Positions 1 to 7,438 of a DNA stretch of 64,000 nt are shown piece by piece. Made by a program: the position numbers and the translations under genes. How positions within the stretch are numbered: the stretch's first letter is position 1; each line of letters starts with the position of its first letter. Source of the DNA: Levilactobacillus mulengensis (GTDB taxonomy: Bacteria; Bacillota; Bacilli; Lactobacillales; Lactobacillaceae); assembly GCF_003946045.1 (NCBI RefSeq), contig NZ_RHNW01000002.1, positions 1-64,000 of the forward strand, written 5' to 3'. A model generated the notes under the pieces. That model had not been told where the DNA came from and made no database searches. It was given only the letters and a program-made list of their open reading frames with translations.

Positions 1-90
1 GCATAAAATCTAATTTAAGTTGCTCCAGTTCAAGTATCCCAAGGGCTGAAGCCTATTTGAGTACTTTCAACCTTTAGATATTAAATGACT

Positions 91-140
91 AAGCGCTGAA
101 TCAATTGTCAGGCTTGGTTTGTCGGGCGCTTTATTTATTT
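91..140 (+). terminator. possible rho-independent terminator of an upstream gene
   Basis: AAGCGC and GCGCTT arms enclose an imperfect hairpin followed by a TTATTTATTTG tract. Bases 1-90 hold nothing I can name; they are probably the 3' side of a gene outside the window. Confidence 0.35.
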
Positions 141-173
141 GTTTATTACTGGTATACTATTTTTAAATAAATG

Positions 174-202
174 TTGACAGTTTTGGTAAACATCTGTACA
201 CT
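174..202 (+). promoter_or_regulatory. sigma-A type promoter of the DUF2087 operon
   Basis: TTGACA (174-179) and TACACT (197-202) are separated by 17 bp, 22 bp upstream of the ATG at 225. An alternative upstream -10-like TATACT lies near 153. Confidence 0.6.
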
Positions 203-224
203 AAGACCCATTGGAGGCATCATC

Positions 225-977
225 ATGAATTTACAAGACCTTTCCCTCACCGAAATTGAACAGGGATGGCACCAAACCACTACGGCTTACGTCTGCAACT
301 ACTGTCAGGCCAACTTTGCCACCGGCCAAGTCTTCCCGGTCGCGGACAAATTCTACCAGGCAGCCCAAATGATTCAACAGCACGTTGCCCAGGAGCACCC
401 GGATGCCGTCCACCTGTTGATCAACGACGCTAGTAAGTACAACACCCTAACCGCCAAGCAACGCGACCTTCTCGCTGCCTTTAGTACCGGGCAAAAGGAC
501 GCCGAGATTGCCACCGCGACTGGCGTGGCCGCCGCCACCATTCGCCACCAGAAGTTTACCTTCCGGGAGAAGGCCAAGCAGGCCAAGCTGTACCTCGCCA
601 TTTACGACCAGGTCTTTAACCAACCGGCTGTGGCCGACAGTCTGGTGCGCTTCCCGAACCAGGCGGGTACGGAGGACGACCGCTTTGCCATGACGACTAC
701 CGAGTACCAACAGCTCGTCGCCAAGTTCTTCCAGTCGACCGAGCCGTTGCAGCTGAAACGGTGGCCCAAGCACCAAAAGGCGATTCTGGCCGTGCTCAAA
801 CGCATTACCAGCACGATTTCCCCCGACCAACACTTCACCGAGGTAGGCTTCAACGACCTGCTTCGCCCAATTTATCCGGATTACCCGCTGATTCGCCGTT
901 ACCTGGTCGACTACGACTTCTTCGAACGCACCACCGACGGCAGCGACTACTGGCGGAATCCCAGTTACAAGGAGTAG
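225..977 (+). CDS. HTH/DUF2087 domain regulator with zinc-finger-like N terminus
   Basis: A 250-residue probable DNA-binding regulator. The start at 225 is chosen over an in-frame ATG at 171, which lies inside the promoter, because GGAGG sits 7 bases before 225. Order of parts: a CxxC (C24, C27) and H53/H58 pair that looks like a C2H2 zinc finger, a LuxR-type helix-turn-helix at about 72-125 (LTAKQRDLL...ATGVAAATIRHQ), and a C-terminal DUF2087 domain at about 170-245 ending in LVDYDFFER...YWRN. DUF2087 proteins are annotated as transcriptional regulators; the target is unknown. It leads a tight operon with the next two genes (3 and 10 bases apart), so self-regulation of the operon is a reasonable inference. 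Confidence 0.8.
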   Translation: MNLQDLSLTEIEQGWHQTTTAYVCNYCQANFATGQVFPVADKFYQAAQMIQQHVAQEHPDAVHLLINDASKYNTLTAKQRDLLAAFSTGQKDAEIATATGVAAATIRHQKFTFREKAKQAKLYLAIYDQVFNQPAVADSLVRFPNQAGTEDDRFAMTTTEYQQLVAKFFQSTEPLQLKRWPKHQKAILAVLKRITSTISPDQHFTEVGFNDLLRPIYPDYPLIRRYLVDYDFFERTTDGSDYWRNPSYKE

Positions 978-980
978 CTC

Positions 981-1310
981 ATGAACAAAAAAGACTTGAT
1001 CCAACAGTACAAAGCCACGCCCACCTTCTACGGCGTGATTCAAATTAAAAATGACCAGACCGGCCAAACCTTTATTGACGTCGCCCCCAACCTCCACAAC
1101 CGGTGGGGCTACTACCAAACGAACCTGAACGGCAACTTTTACCATGACACGCCGCTCCAAGAGGATTGGAACGCGCTAGGCGCCGACCAGTTCAGTTACA
1201 GCGTGCTCTGGAAAAAGGACGCCACCGACGTCGACCATCTTCGCCAAAAACTACGTGACCTCAAAGCCGAGTGGCTCGACAAGCTGCACCCGGCCTATAA
1301 CCAGCATTAA
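981..1310 (+). CDS. GIY-YIG nuclease-like small protein, degenerate motif
   Basis: A 109-residue protein resembling the Firmicute single-domain GIY-YIG family (FYGVIQIKN at the start, LQEDWNALG in the middle, AEWLDKLHP at the end). In the family the second strand carries YVG or YIG; here the equivalent stretch reads TFIDVAPNL, so the catalytic signature is degraded and nuclease activity is doubtful. In Firmicutes this small family often sits next to DUF2087 regulators, as it does here. The GGAG ribosome site overlaps the end of the preceding gene. Confidence 0.7.
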   Translation: MNKKDLIQQYKATPTFYGVIQIKNDQTGQTFIDVAPNLHNRWGYYQTNLNGNFYHDTPLQEDWNALGADQFSYSVLWKKDATDVDHLRQKLRDLKAEWLDKLHPAYNQH

Positions 1311-1320
1311 AGGAGCTTCC

Positions 1321-1989
1321 ATGAAAACATTAAACACCACAACTACCCCTATCGACCTAGCCACCTGGTCACGACGGGAATACTTTTACTATTTCACCAA
1401 AATGATGCCGACCGGCTTTACCGTGAGCGCCGACCTCGACGTGACGGCCACCAAGGATTGGCTCGCCGCTCGCGATTTAAAATTCAACCCGGCGTACCTC
1501 TACCTAGTCTCCCGGTTGATCACCGAGATGCCCGAGTTCCGGGTGAGTCGGACCGACGACGGCCAACTGGTGCACTACGAGGTGCTCCACCCGAGTTATT
1601 CCGTCATGCACACCGACCACACCATCTCGAGTCTCTGGACGGCCTACGACGCCAGCTTTACGCAGTTTTACCAAAACTATCTGGCGGACCAGGCCCAATA
1701 CGGCGACCTGCACACGCCAATGGCCAAGGCACCCCAGAGTGCTAACACCTACATGATTGGTAGCATCCCCTGGACGCACTTCACCAGCTACACGCCGCTC
1801 CCCTTCACGCCGCTGAACACGTTCTTCCCGGTCATTCAGGCTGGCAAGTTCGTCGACGAAAGTGACCACTGGCAAATGCCCCTCTCCGTGACCATCCACC
1901 ACGCGGTCGCGGACGGCTACCACGTGAGTCAGTTCTTCACAAAATTACAAAACGCGTTCGATCACCCAGAAACTTGGTTGGTCGACTAA
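1321..1989 (+). CDS. chloramphenicol acetyltransferase-like protein (CatA fold)
   Basis: 223 residues, against about 215-220 for classical CAT. The start at 1321 follows AAGGAGC; longer in-frame starts run into the previous gene. The catalytic HHAVADG motif is at 193-199 with the general-base His at 194, and MPEFR (70-74) and FTSY (154-157) match conserved CAT positions. Classical CATs acetylate chloramphenicol from acetyl-CoA as cytoplasmic trimers. Whether this chromosomal homologue gives resistance cannot be read from sequence; another acyl-acceptor is possible. Last gene of a three-gene operon ending at a terminator. Confidence 0.8.
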   Translation: MKTLNTTTTPIDLATWSRREYFYYFTKMMPTGFTVSADLDVTATKDWLAARDLKFNPAYLYLVSRLITEMPEFRVSRTDDGQLVHYEVLHPSYSVMHTDHTISSLWTAYDASFTQFYQNYLADQAQYGDLHTPMAKAPQSANTYMIGSIPWTHFTSYTPLPFTPLNTFFPVIQAGKFVDESDHWQMPLSVTIHHAVADGYHVSQFFTKLQNAFDHPETWLVD

Positions 1990-1992
1990 CGA

Positions 1993-2029
1993 AAAAGCGT
2001 CCCACGAGATTTCTCGTGAGGCGCCTTTT
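1993..2029. terminator. bidirectional terminator between convergent genes
   Basis: Stem built around CACGAGA/TCTCGTG with A-rich and T-rich flanks on both sides; it serves the CAT-like operon from the left and the HigA-like pair from the right. Confidence 0.8.
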
Positions 2030-2034
2030 GTGTA

Positions 2035-2298
2035 CTATTGTTCGGCTAAAGCCTGGTGATAGTTCCAATCGTACCGAAGCCAAAACGCAGCGGGCACACC
2101 GATGACTGACGTCAATGCGTTGGCAAATTCGGGTGTGATGCGGACTTTACCGGCCAACACCCGCTGGACATAAGCGACAGGGACAGAAGTCTTTTCAGCC
2201 AAGACCGCTGGTGTGATTTGTAGAAGGTCGATGGATTCTTGTAGGGTTTCCCCGGGAGCTATTGGCACGGGGACTTTGTAGTTTTCTCGGTTAGTCAT
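2035..2298 (-). CDS. HigA-like XRE antitoxin-type regulator, downstream copy
   Basis: 87 residues with a HigA-type helix-turn-helix (APGETLQESIDLLQITPAVLAEK...VLAGKVRITPEFANAL) and the typical C-terminal VPAAFWLRYDWNY. It overlaps the upstream paralogue by 8 bases and shares the same layout. HigA proteins normally neutralise a HigB toxin and repress the locus, but there is no toxin-sized gene on either side. It may be a solitary transcription factor. Translation is likely coupled to the upstream gene. Confidence 0.75.
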   Translation of the reverse strand: MTNRENYKVPVPIAPGETLQESIDLLQITPAVLAEKTSVPVAYVQRVLAGKVRITPEFANALTSVIGVPAAFWLRYDWNYHQALAEQ

Positions 2299-2575
2299 TG
2301 TCTGACACCCTTTCCTTCAGAGCTAGTTTCCGCTGATAAATGTCATCATACCGGAGCCAAAACGCAGCCGATACCCGCGTAATCGGTGATAATCGCTGCG
2401 CAAAAGCCGGAGTAAGTCTAGTCGTCCCAGCCAGCACAGCCGTCACGTACGAAAACGAGGTGTCCGTTCGCTGAGCTAACTGTTCTGGAGAGATACCCAA
2501 CAGATCAATGGCCCCTTGTAAGGAATCCCCTGGCGCGACCGGCTCGGTGGATTCATGTTGATATCGTTTAACCAT
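2291..2575 (-). CDS. HigA-like XRE antitoxin-type regulator, upstream copy
   Basis: 94 residues, paralogous to the following gene: APGDSLQGAIDLLGISPEQLAQR, then TTRLTPAFAQRL and VSAAFWLRYDDIY. First gene of a two-gene operon with no toxin partner. The pair looks like a tandem duplication; a 16-base match to this gene's 3' part survives upstream (2604-2619). Confidence 0.75.
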   Translation of the reverse strand: MVKRYQHESTEPVAPGDSLQGAIDLLGISPEQLAQRTDTSFSYVTAVLAGTTRLTPAFAQRLSPITRVSAAFWLRYDDIYQRKLALKERVSDND

Positions 2576-2603
2576 CTAATCGCTCATTTCCTGTAGCTGG
2601 CCC

Positions 2604-2619
2604 CATCATACCGGAGCCA
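2604..2619 (-). pseudogene. vestige of a third HigA-like copy
   Basis: CATCATACCGGAGCCA is identical to the stretch encoding WLRYDD in the neighbouring gene, but lies upstream of that gene's start with no open frame around it. Best explained as the tail of a deleted third tandem copy; chance is not excluded for so short a match. Confidence 0.4.
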
Positions 2620-2684
2620 CCGGTGAAAAGATAGCAAACGTCCCAACAACCAAATCACCCCAATACTAGTTGAACGGAAAAACA

Positions 2685-2717
2685 AAAACGCCATCCCATT
2701 GTTTAAGGATGACGTTT
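2685..2717 (-). terminator. terminator of the first carboxypeptidase gene
   Basis: Read leftward: AAACGTCATCC, loop, GGATGGCGTTT, then TTGTTTTTCC. It lies about 360 bases past the stop codon at 3075, with repeat element A1 in between. Confidence 0.7.
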
Positions 2718-2849
2718 AGTGGTTATTCAGTTCAAATGTAGCACAATCAATCCATCTGATCAGTCCGCCACACAAACGGGTGTCGCTTAATCGGGCTGCA
2801 TCCGTGTCAGCAACAGCTACCTCTACGAAGCTGAACAGCTCAATCCGAT

Positions 2850-3069
2850 GGGCTAAACCAGTGTGAGCCGCAGGGCTGGTGAAAATGGGCTCAGCCGTGG
2901 GAGTTGCCTTAGCGGGTTCCCCGCTTAGGCAACTGCTATCTTTGAGACTCGCTTCTCAGAGGCTCAAAGTAAGTCCGAAGACCGCTTCTCAGGCTTCGGG
3001 CGTGCGCCCACAGCGCCACGGCCCAGTTTTCACCAGCCCGGAGGCGCTGCACCAACACAAGTTTAACCC
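2850..3069 (+). repeat. structured repeat A1 (full copy)
   Basis: Ends are GGGCTAAAC and GTTTAACCC, which can pair. Inside are a long closing stem (GGGCTGGTGAAAA... with ...TTTTCACCAGCCC) and hairpins GTTGCC...GGCAAC, TTTGAG...CTCAAA and GTCCGAAG...CTTCGGGC. It lies 5 bases from the stop codon of the carboxypeptidase at 3075, before that gene's terminator. Confidence 0.85.
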
Positions 3070-3074
3070 CAGGA

Positions 3075-4247
3075 TTAAGCGTTCAAGCTGCTGTAGCTGT
3101 AGGCTTGCTTCATCAGGGATTGTGTTTCCGTGAACTCGTTAATATCATGCAGCACAACGGTAATCACCCGGTGTTTGCCAGCCTGTTGACCGGTCCCCAC
3201 GAAGCAGTACCCAGCCAGCGGCGTGTACCCGGTCTTCAACCCATCAACGTTCAATGAAGCCTTGTAATATTTCCGACCAGACAGCATGTTGTTATAGTTG
3301 TAGCAAAGTTGACCATCAACGTTCTTTGAGCCAACCGCACCATCGGTCAAGATTTGCGGGTAGTCCTGGATCAGGTGCCGCGCAATCAGCGCCACATCCT
3401 TAGCGGAAACCATGTTGGCATTGGCTGTCCCGTAGGCGTAACCAAAGGCCTTCAAGTCACTGTTTTCCAAGCCAGATGCCGACACGAAGCTAGCCTTGCC
3501 CAGGTTCCAGCTCTTAGCTTGCGCGTTCATCTGTTGAATAAATTTGGCATTGCTACCGGCAACCCATTCGCCCAGGGCAATCGCCGCGTTGTTGGAAGAA
3601 TCCAGCAGAGCCGCGTCATATAGCTCTCTGACGGTGTAAGTGTGCCCCGTTTGGAACACGAATCCGCCACAGGAAGAACTCTTGCTCATGGCAATCAGGC
3701 CCTTACTGCTGGTATCGACGACCTGGTTCCAAGTGGACGCGTTGCCATCAACCTTTTGCAGCACCAGGTACAGCGTCATCAACTTAGAAACGGAAGCGAT
3801 GGGCCGCGCCGTGTTGGCCTTCTTGGACCAGACGGCCTTCCCCGTCGTGTAGTCCATGGCAATGGCGTTCTTGGCGTATTTCAGGCTAAATGGCGCCTTC
3901 CCCTTAGTCAGGTAGCCGTGCCAGATCCAACCCTTCACGGAACCAGACTTGTTGGCCACATAATAGTAAATACCCTTAGAATTACCATGCTTCAAGGTCG
4001 CCTTCTGCGTGGCATACCAAGTCGTATTAGGGTAACTCTTCAGCGGAGCAATCTTGCGATTATGCGCCTGATTATAAATGGCCCCCGCCGTGCTCTGCTT
4101 GTGGTAGGCCGTCTGGGTCATGGTCCCCGTCGACACCGTAGAATAAACGGCCGCATCGGCAGTCACCTGCAAGCTCAGCCCGGCACCCAATGTCAGCACA
4201 AACACAAATGTCAGCACCAGCCACTTGGCTTTTCCTGATTTCATCAT
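3075..4247 (-). CDS. secreted D-alanyl-D-alanine carboxypeptidase (S11), neutral paralogue
   Basis: Trims the terminal D-Ala from peptidoglycan stem peptides outside the membrane. 390 residues from the ATG at 4247, which follows AGGAGAGG; the longer in-frame start lacks a ribosome site. Signal peptide (about 1-33, ending ADAA), then an N-terminal SH3/GW-like wall-binding domain (about 35-115, ending GWIWHGYL), then the S11 catalytic domain: SVSK at 152-155, SSN at 217-219, KTG at 338-340. There is no C-terminal amphipathic anchor, so attachment is probably through the N-terminal domain. Paralogue of the gene at 4816-5988, with its own promoter region and terminator. Confidence 0.9.
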   Translation of the reverse strand: MMKSGKAKWLVLTFVFVLTLGAGLSLQVTADAAVYSTVSTGTMTQTAYHKQSTAGAIYNQAHNRKIAPLKSYPNTTWYATQKATLKHGNSKGIYYYVANKSGSVKGWIWHGYLTKGKAPFSLKYAKNAIAMDYTTGKAVWSKKANTARPIASVSKLMTLYLVLQKVDGNASTWNQVVDTSSKGLIAMSKSSSCGGFVFQTGHTYTVRELYDAALLDSSNNAAIALGEWVAGSNAKFIQQMNAQAKSWNLGKASFVSASGLENSDLKAFGYAYGTANANMVSAKDVALIARHLIQDYPQILTDGAVGSKNVDGQLCYNYNNMLSGRKYYKASLNVDGLKTGYTPLAGYCFVGTGQQAGKHRVITVVLHDINEFTETQSLMKQAYSYSSLNA

Positions 4248-4440
4248 ATGTAGTCCTCTCCTCATTAAAATCATTATATGATTCACCCTAACACGATAAA
4301 CGCCGTTCCCACAAGGATTCCGGGATATCTGTAACTTACTTGTTGGGGACGTAACTTTACCGTAATCCACAAGTTGGTGGCTAAATAACTCGGCAGGTTA
4401 ACGATTAAGGATTGATCAGCAGATACCATCCAAGCCATGA

Positions 4441-4479
4441 AAAAGGTCCTACCAGGAAGAATTCTCGGTAGGACCTTTT
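4441..4479 (-). terminator. terminator of the second carboxypeptidase gene
   Basis: Perfect 13-bp stem AAAAGGTCCTACC/GGTAGGACCTTTT. It is about 340 bases beyond the stop at 4816, again with a repeat element (A2) between stop and terminator. Confidence 0.85.
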
Positions 4480-4591
4480 CAAAACCAATTTATCTATATT
4501 AAATGCAAACGAGAACCATGAATCTGACCAGCCACCACACAATCCCAGCAGCGGTCAGCCACCTCTCACGAAGCAAAACCACCAATCCTGC

Positions 4592-4806
4592 GGGCTAAAC
4601 CAGTGTCAGCCGCAGGGCTGGTGAAAATGGGCTCAGCCGTGGGAGTTGCCTTAGCGGTTTACCGCTTAGGCAACTGCTATCTTTGAGACGTGGTTTCCGG
4701 CTCAAAGTAAGTCTGGAGACCGCCTTTCGGCTCCAGACGTGCGCCCACAGCGCCACGGCCCATTTTCACCAGCCCGGAGGCGCTGACAACGACACAAATT
4801 TAACCC
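4592..4806 (+). repeat. structured repeat A2 (full copy)
   Basis: Same architecture as A1. The last hairpin is GTCTGGAG...CTCCAGAC, a paired change relative to GTCCGAAG...CTTCGGAC in other copies. Ends 10 bases from the carboxypeptidase stop codon at 4816. Confidence 0.85.
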
Positions 4807-4815
4807 AACCCAGGA

Positions 4816-5988
4816 TTAGTTGTTCATGCTGCTGAGGCGGTAGGCGTGATCCATCAAGGACTTCGTCTCCGTGAACTCGTTCTCATCATGCAACACAACG
4901 GTAATCACGCGTTGCTTGCCACGCTTCTGACCAGTACCCACGAAGCAGTACCCAGCCAGCGGCGTGTACCCGGTCTTCAATCCATCGACCTTCAGTGAGG
5001 CACGGTAGTACTTCCGCCCCTTCAACAGGTTGTTGTAGTTGTGGCAGACCTGACCGTTGACCTTCATCGAGCCAATCTTGCCGTCCTTTAAGATACGGGG
5101 GTAGCTGGTGATCAGGTGACGGGCGATGATGGCCACGTCCTTGGCGGAAACCTTGTTGGCGTTGGCCTTACCGTAGCCGTAACCGTACCGACGCAGGTCG
5201 CTGTTTTCCAAGCCGGAAGCTGAAACGAAGTGGGCCTTGCCCAATTTCCAGGACTTAGCTTGGGCGTTCATCTTCTTGATAAACTTGCCGTTGCTGCCGC
5301 TGACCCATTTGCCCAGCGCGATGGCGGAGTTGTTGGACGAATCCAAGAAGGCCGCGTAGTACAGTTGCTTGACGGTGTAGCTGTGATTTAATTTGAAATG
5401 GAAGCCACCACAGTCGGCACTCCGGCTCATGGAAACCAAGCCCCGGCTGGTAATCTTGACCTTGTGATTCCAGTTGCTGGTCTTGCCATCGACCTTCTTC
5501 AGGGCCAGATATAACGTCATTAATTTAGAAACGGACGCAATGGGCCGCGCGGTGTTGGCGTTCTTGGACCAAACGACCTTCCCCGTCTTGGCGTTCATGG
5601 CAACCGCTGCTCTGGCCTTGGTCAGAACGAATGGTGCCTTTCCCTTCTTCAGGTAGCCGTGCCAAACCCAACCCTTCACGCTGTTCTTGCTGTTCTTGAC
5701 GTAGAGATAAATGCCGGTCGACTTGCCATGTTTCAACGTCGCCCGCTTGGTGGCGTACCACGTCGTGTGGGGGTGCGCCGCTAGGTTGCTGACCTTATGG
5801 GTATGCGCCTTGTTATAAATGGCCCCTTTAGCATGTTTCTTGTGGTAGGCCGTCTTCTTAACGGTTTTCGTGCTGACCGTTTTGTAGGCTGAAGCCGCAT
5901 TGGCAGGCACGACAGCGCTGACAGTACCGCCGACCGTTAAGGCCACGGCAAATGCCATCAGACCGCGTTTGATATGTAAATTCCTCAT
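4816..5988 (-). CDS. secreted D-alanyl-D-alanine carboxypeptidase (S11), cationic paralogue
   Basis: Same length (390 residues) and domain order as its neighbour at 3075-4247: signal peptide ending PANAA, SH3/GW-like domain ending GWVWHGYL, then the catalytic SVSK, SSN and KTG motifs. It is strikingly richer in Lys and His (for example KKTAYHKKHAKGAIYNKAH where the neighbour has Q, S and T), giving a strongly basic protein. This suggests direct electrostatic binding to teichoic acids or use at a different pH; that is inference. ATG follows AGGAAGGG. Confidence 0.9.
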   Translation of the reverse strand: MRNLHIKRGLMAFAVALTVGGTVSAVVPANAASAYKTVSTKTVKKTAYHKKHAKGAIYNKAHTHKVSNLAAHPHTTWYATKRATLKHGKSTGIYLYVKNSKNSVKGWVWHGYLKKGKAPFVLTKARAAVAMNAKTGKVVWSKNANTARPIASVSKLMTLYLALKKVDGKTSNWNHKVKITSRGLVSMSRSADCGGFHFKLNHSYTVKQLYYAAFLDSSNNSAIALGKWVSGSNGKFIKKMNAQAKSWKLGKAHFVSASGLENSDLRRYGYGYGKANANKVSAKDVAIIARHLITSYPRILKDGKIGSMKVNGQVCHNYNNLLKGRKYYRASLKVDGLKTGYTPLAGYCFVGTGQKRGKQRVITVVLHDENEFTETKSLMDHAYRLSSMNN

Positions 5989-6171
5989 GAGTTAAACCCT
6001 TCCTATCGTATAATAATTAAGCTAACCAACTATTAGAATAGCACTCTTGCCCGACAACGGATAGCCCGATTAACCGCTTTAGACGTGAAAAGGACCCGTC
6101 GTAACGAAATTGTAAAAAACGTTTCCATCCTGAATAAATCAACGACTAGGCACGATTATTTTAGGCAATGG

Positions 6172-6200
6172 TTGCATTTACCCAACAAATTAGTTACGCT
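6172..6200 (+). promoter_or_regulatory. promoter of the thiamine-precursor operon
   Basis: TTGCAT (6172-6177) and TACGCT (6195-6200), 17-bp spacer, just upstream of the TPP aptamer. Confidence 0.5.
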
Positions 6201-6210
6201 AGAGTCAATC

Positions 6211-6341
6211 ACATACGACTGGGGTGCCTCACGGCTGAGATCAAACCCATTGAACCTGCTCTGGTTAATACCAGCGAAGGGATGCGTACTTTTATGCTGT
6301 CAATGAACCCCACTAAGCAATTTCTTAGTGGGGATTTTTTT
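6211..6341 (+). promoter_or_regulatory. TPP riboswitch (THI element) with terminator
   Basis: The conserved TPP aptamer parts are all present: GGGGTGCC (6221-6228), GGCTGAGA (6233-6240), CCCATTGAACCTG (about 6246-6258) and CTGGTTAATACCAGCGAAGGGA around 6261-6281, written here only to locate it. A terminator follows with CCCCACTAAG (6308-6317) and CTTAGTGGGG (6324-6333) and a T tract to 6341. High thiamine pyrophosphate should therefore stop transcription before ykoE. Confidence 0.95.
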
Positions 6342-6385
6342 CACAATGAACGCCCCTGTCAAACAATTCTAGGAGGTATCGGGTT

Positions 6386-6946
6386 ATGAAAGCTTGGCAC
6401 ATTAGAGATATTATTTTAGTCACAATTTTAGCAATTTTTATGGGCGTTATTTTCTGGGTCATCAATCCCGTCTACACATTACTGGCAGCGGCCCTCGCGC
6501 CATTTGGGCTCCAACCCCTGGCTAACGAAATTTTGCTGGGCGTCTGGGTCATGGCGGGTCCCCTGGCCGGCTTTATCATCCGGATTCCAGGGGCGGCAAC
6601 GCTGGGCGAATTTCTCGGCGCCGTCGTGGAAATGTTCCTGGGGGGCATCTGGGGCGCTAGCACGCTGATCTCCGGCGCTGTCCAAGGACTGGGTGCCGAA
6701 ATTGGCTTCGCGTCCATGCGCTACAAGAAATACAATTGGGTCACGCTGGTTCTGACCGCGCTGACCACCACGATTGTCACCTTCGCCTGGGACCTGGTCC
6801 GCAGCGGGTATTCCGCCTACCACTTTGGCTTCCTAATTCTCCTGTTCGCGGTCCGCTTCTGCTCGGTCTTCCTCTTTGGTGGCGTCTTAACCAAGCTGAT
6901 CACCAACCTGCTGGCTCGCGCCCACGTCTTACCAAACGTCAAATAA
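6386..6946 (+). CDS. ykoE: YkoE, substrate-binding S component of a thiamine-precursor ECF transporter
   Basis: 186-residue integral membrane protein with about five to six hydrophobic segments, matching the YkoE family (MAGPLAGFIIRIPGAATLGEF, GAEIGFA). With YkoD and YkoC it forms an energy-coupling-factor importer thought to bring in hydroxymethylpyrimidine or a related thiamine breakdown product. AGGAGG at 6371-6376 defines the start. First gene after the TPP riboswitch; an A-type repeat separates it from ykoD by an unusual 490 bases. Confidence 0.9.
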   Translation: MKAWHIRDIILVTILAIFMGVIFWVINPVYTLLAAALAPFGLQPLANEILLGVWVMAGPLAGFIIRIPGAATLGEFLGAVVEMFLGGIWGASTLISGAVQGLGAEIGFASMRYKKYNWVTLVLTALTTTIVTFAWDLVRSGYSAYHFGFLILLFAVRFCSVFLFGGVLTKLITNLLARAHVLPNVK

Positions 6947-7141
6947 CGGTTGATTTTCCCATGCGCCTTACCGGGAAAAGAAAATTGGCCGACATGGTTT
7001 TCAACCAAGTTATCAGTCGTTTAACATTTTTCTAACCTTATTATTTAACCAATCTCTGACCGCACCAAGGGTCAAAGATTACCCAACCGAACACAAGCTT
7101 AACAGCTTCGATACCAAATTAATCACAGCTAAACGACTCAC

Positions 7142-7171
7142 GACCACCCATCCAATAAAGTGAGGGTGGTC
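7142..7171. other. short inverted repeat
   Basis: GACCACCC (7142-7149) and GGGTGGTC (7164-7171) form a perfect 8-bp hairpin without a T tract; a second small hairpin (GTAACCA...TGGTTAC, 7181-7203) follows and runs into repeat A3. Role unknown; the rest of 6947-7197 shows no gene. Confidence 0.4.
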
Positions 7172-7197
7172 CCGGATCCAGTAACCACCAACGTTGC

Positions 7198-7404
7198 TGG
7201 TTACCGCCGTATCAGCCGTGAGGTCGGTGAAAATGGACTCAGCCGTGGGATTTTTCGAGTGACCTTCTCGGAAAATGGTGACTTTGAAACGCGTTTCTCA
7301 GCGGTTCAAAGCAAGCCTAAAGACCGCTTCTCAGGCTTTAGGCGTCCTCCCCACCGCGTTCCAGTCCATTTTCACCGACCGGTAAGGCGAGTAAAGAGCG
7401 TACC
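7198..7404 (+). repeat. structured repeat A3 (divergent subfamily A')
   Basis: Same layout as A1 but with a different sequence in every stem: closing stem GGTCGGTGAAAATGGAC/GTCCATTTTCACCGACC, first hairpin ATTTTTCGAG...CTCGGAAAAT, last hairpin GCCTAAAG...CTTTAGGC. Pairing is kept while bases change. It lies inside the ykoE-ykoD gap of the thiamine operon. Confidence 0.8.
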
Positions 7405-7438
7405 CTAGCAACATCATTGTAGAATTGGAGGAATCATT

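Noticed and set aside
447-1160. Long minus-strand open frame over the DUF2087 and GIY-YIG genes
   Set aside because: Shadow of the GC-rich plus-strand genes: Val/Gly-rich, no ribosome site, no family match.
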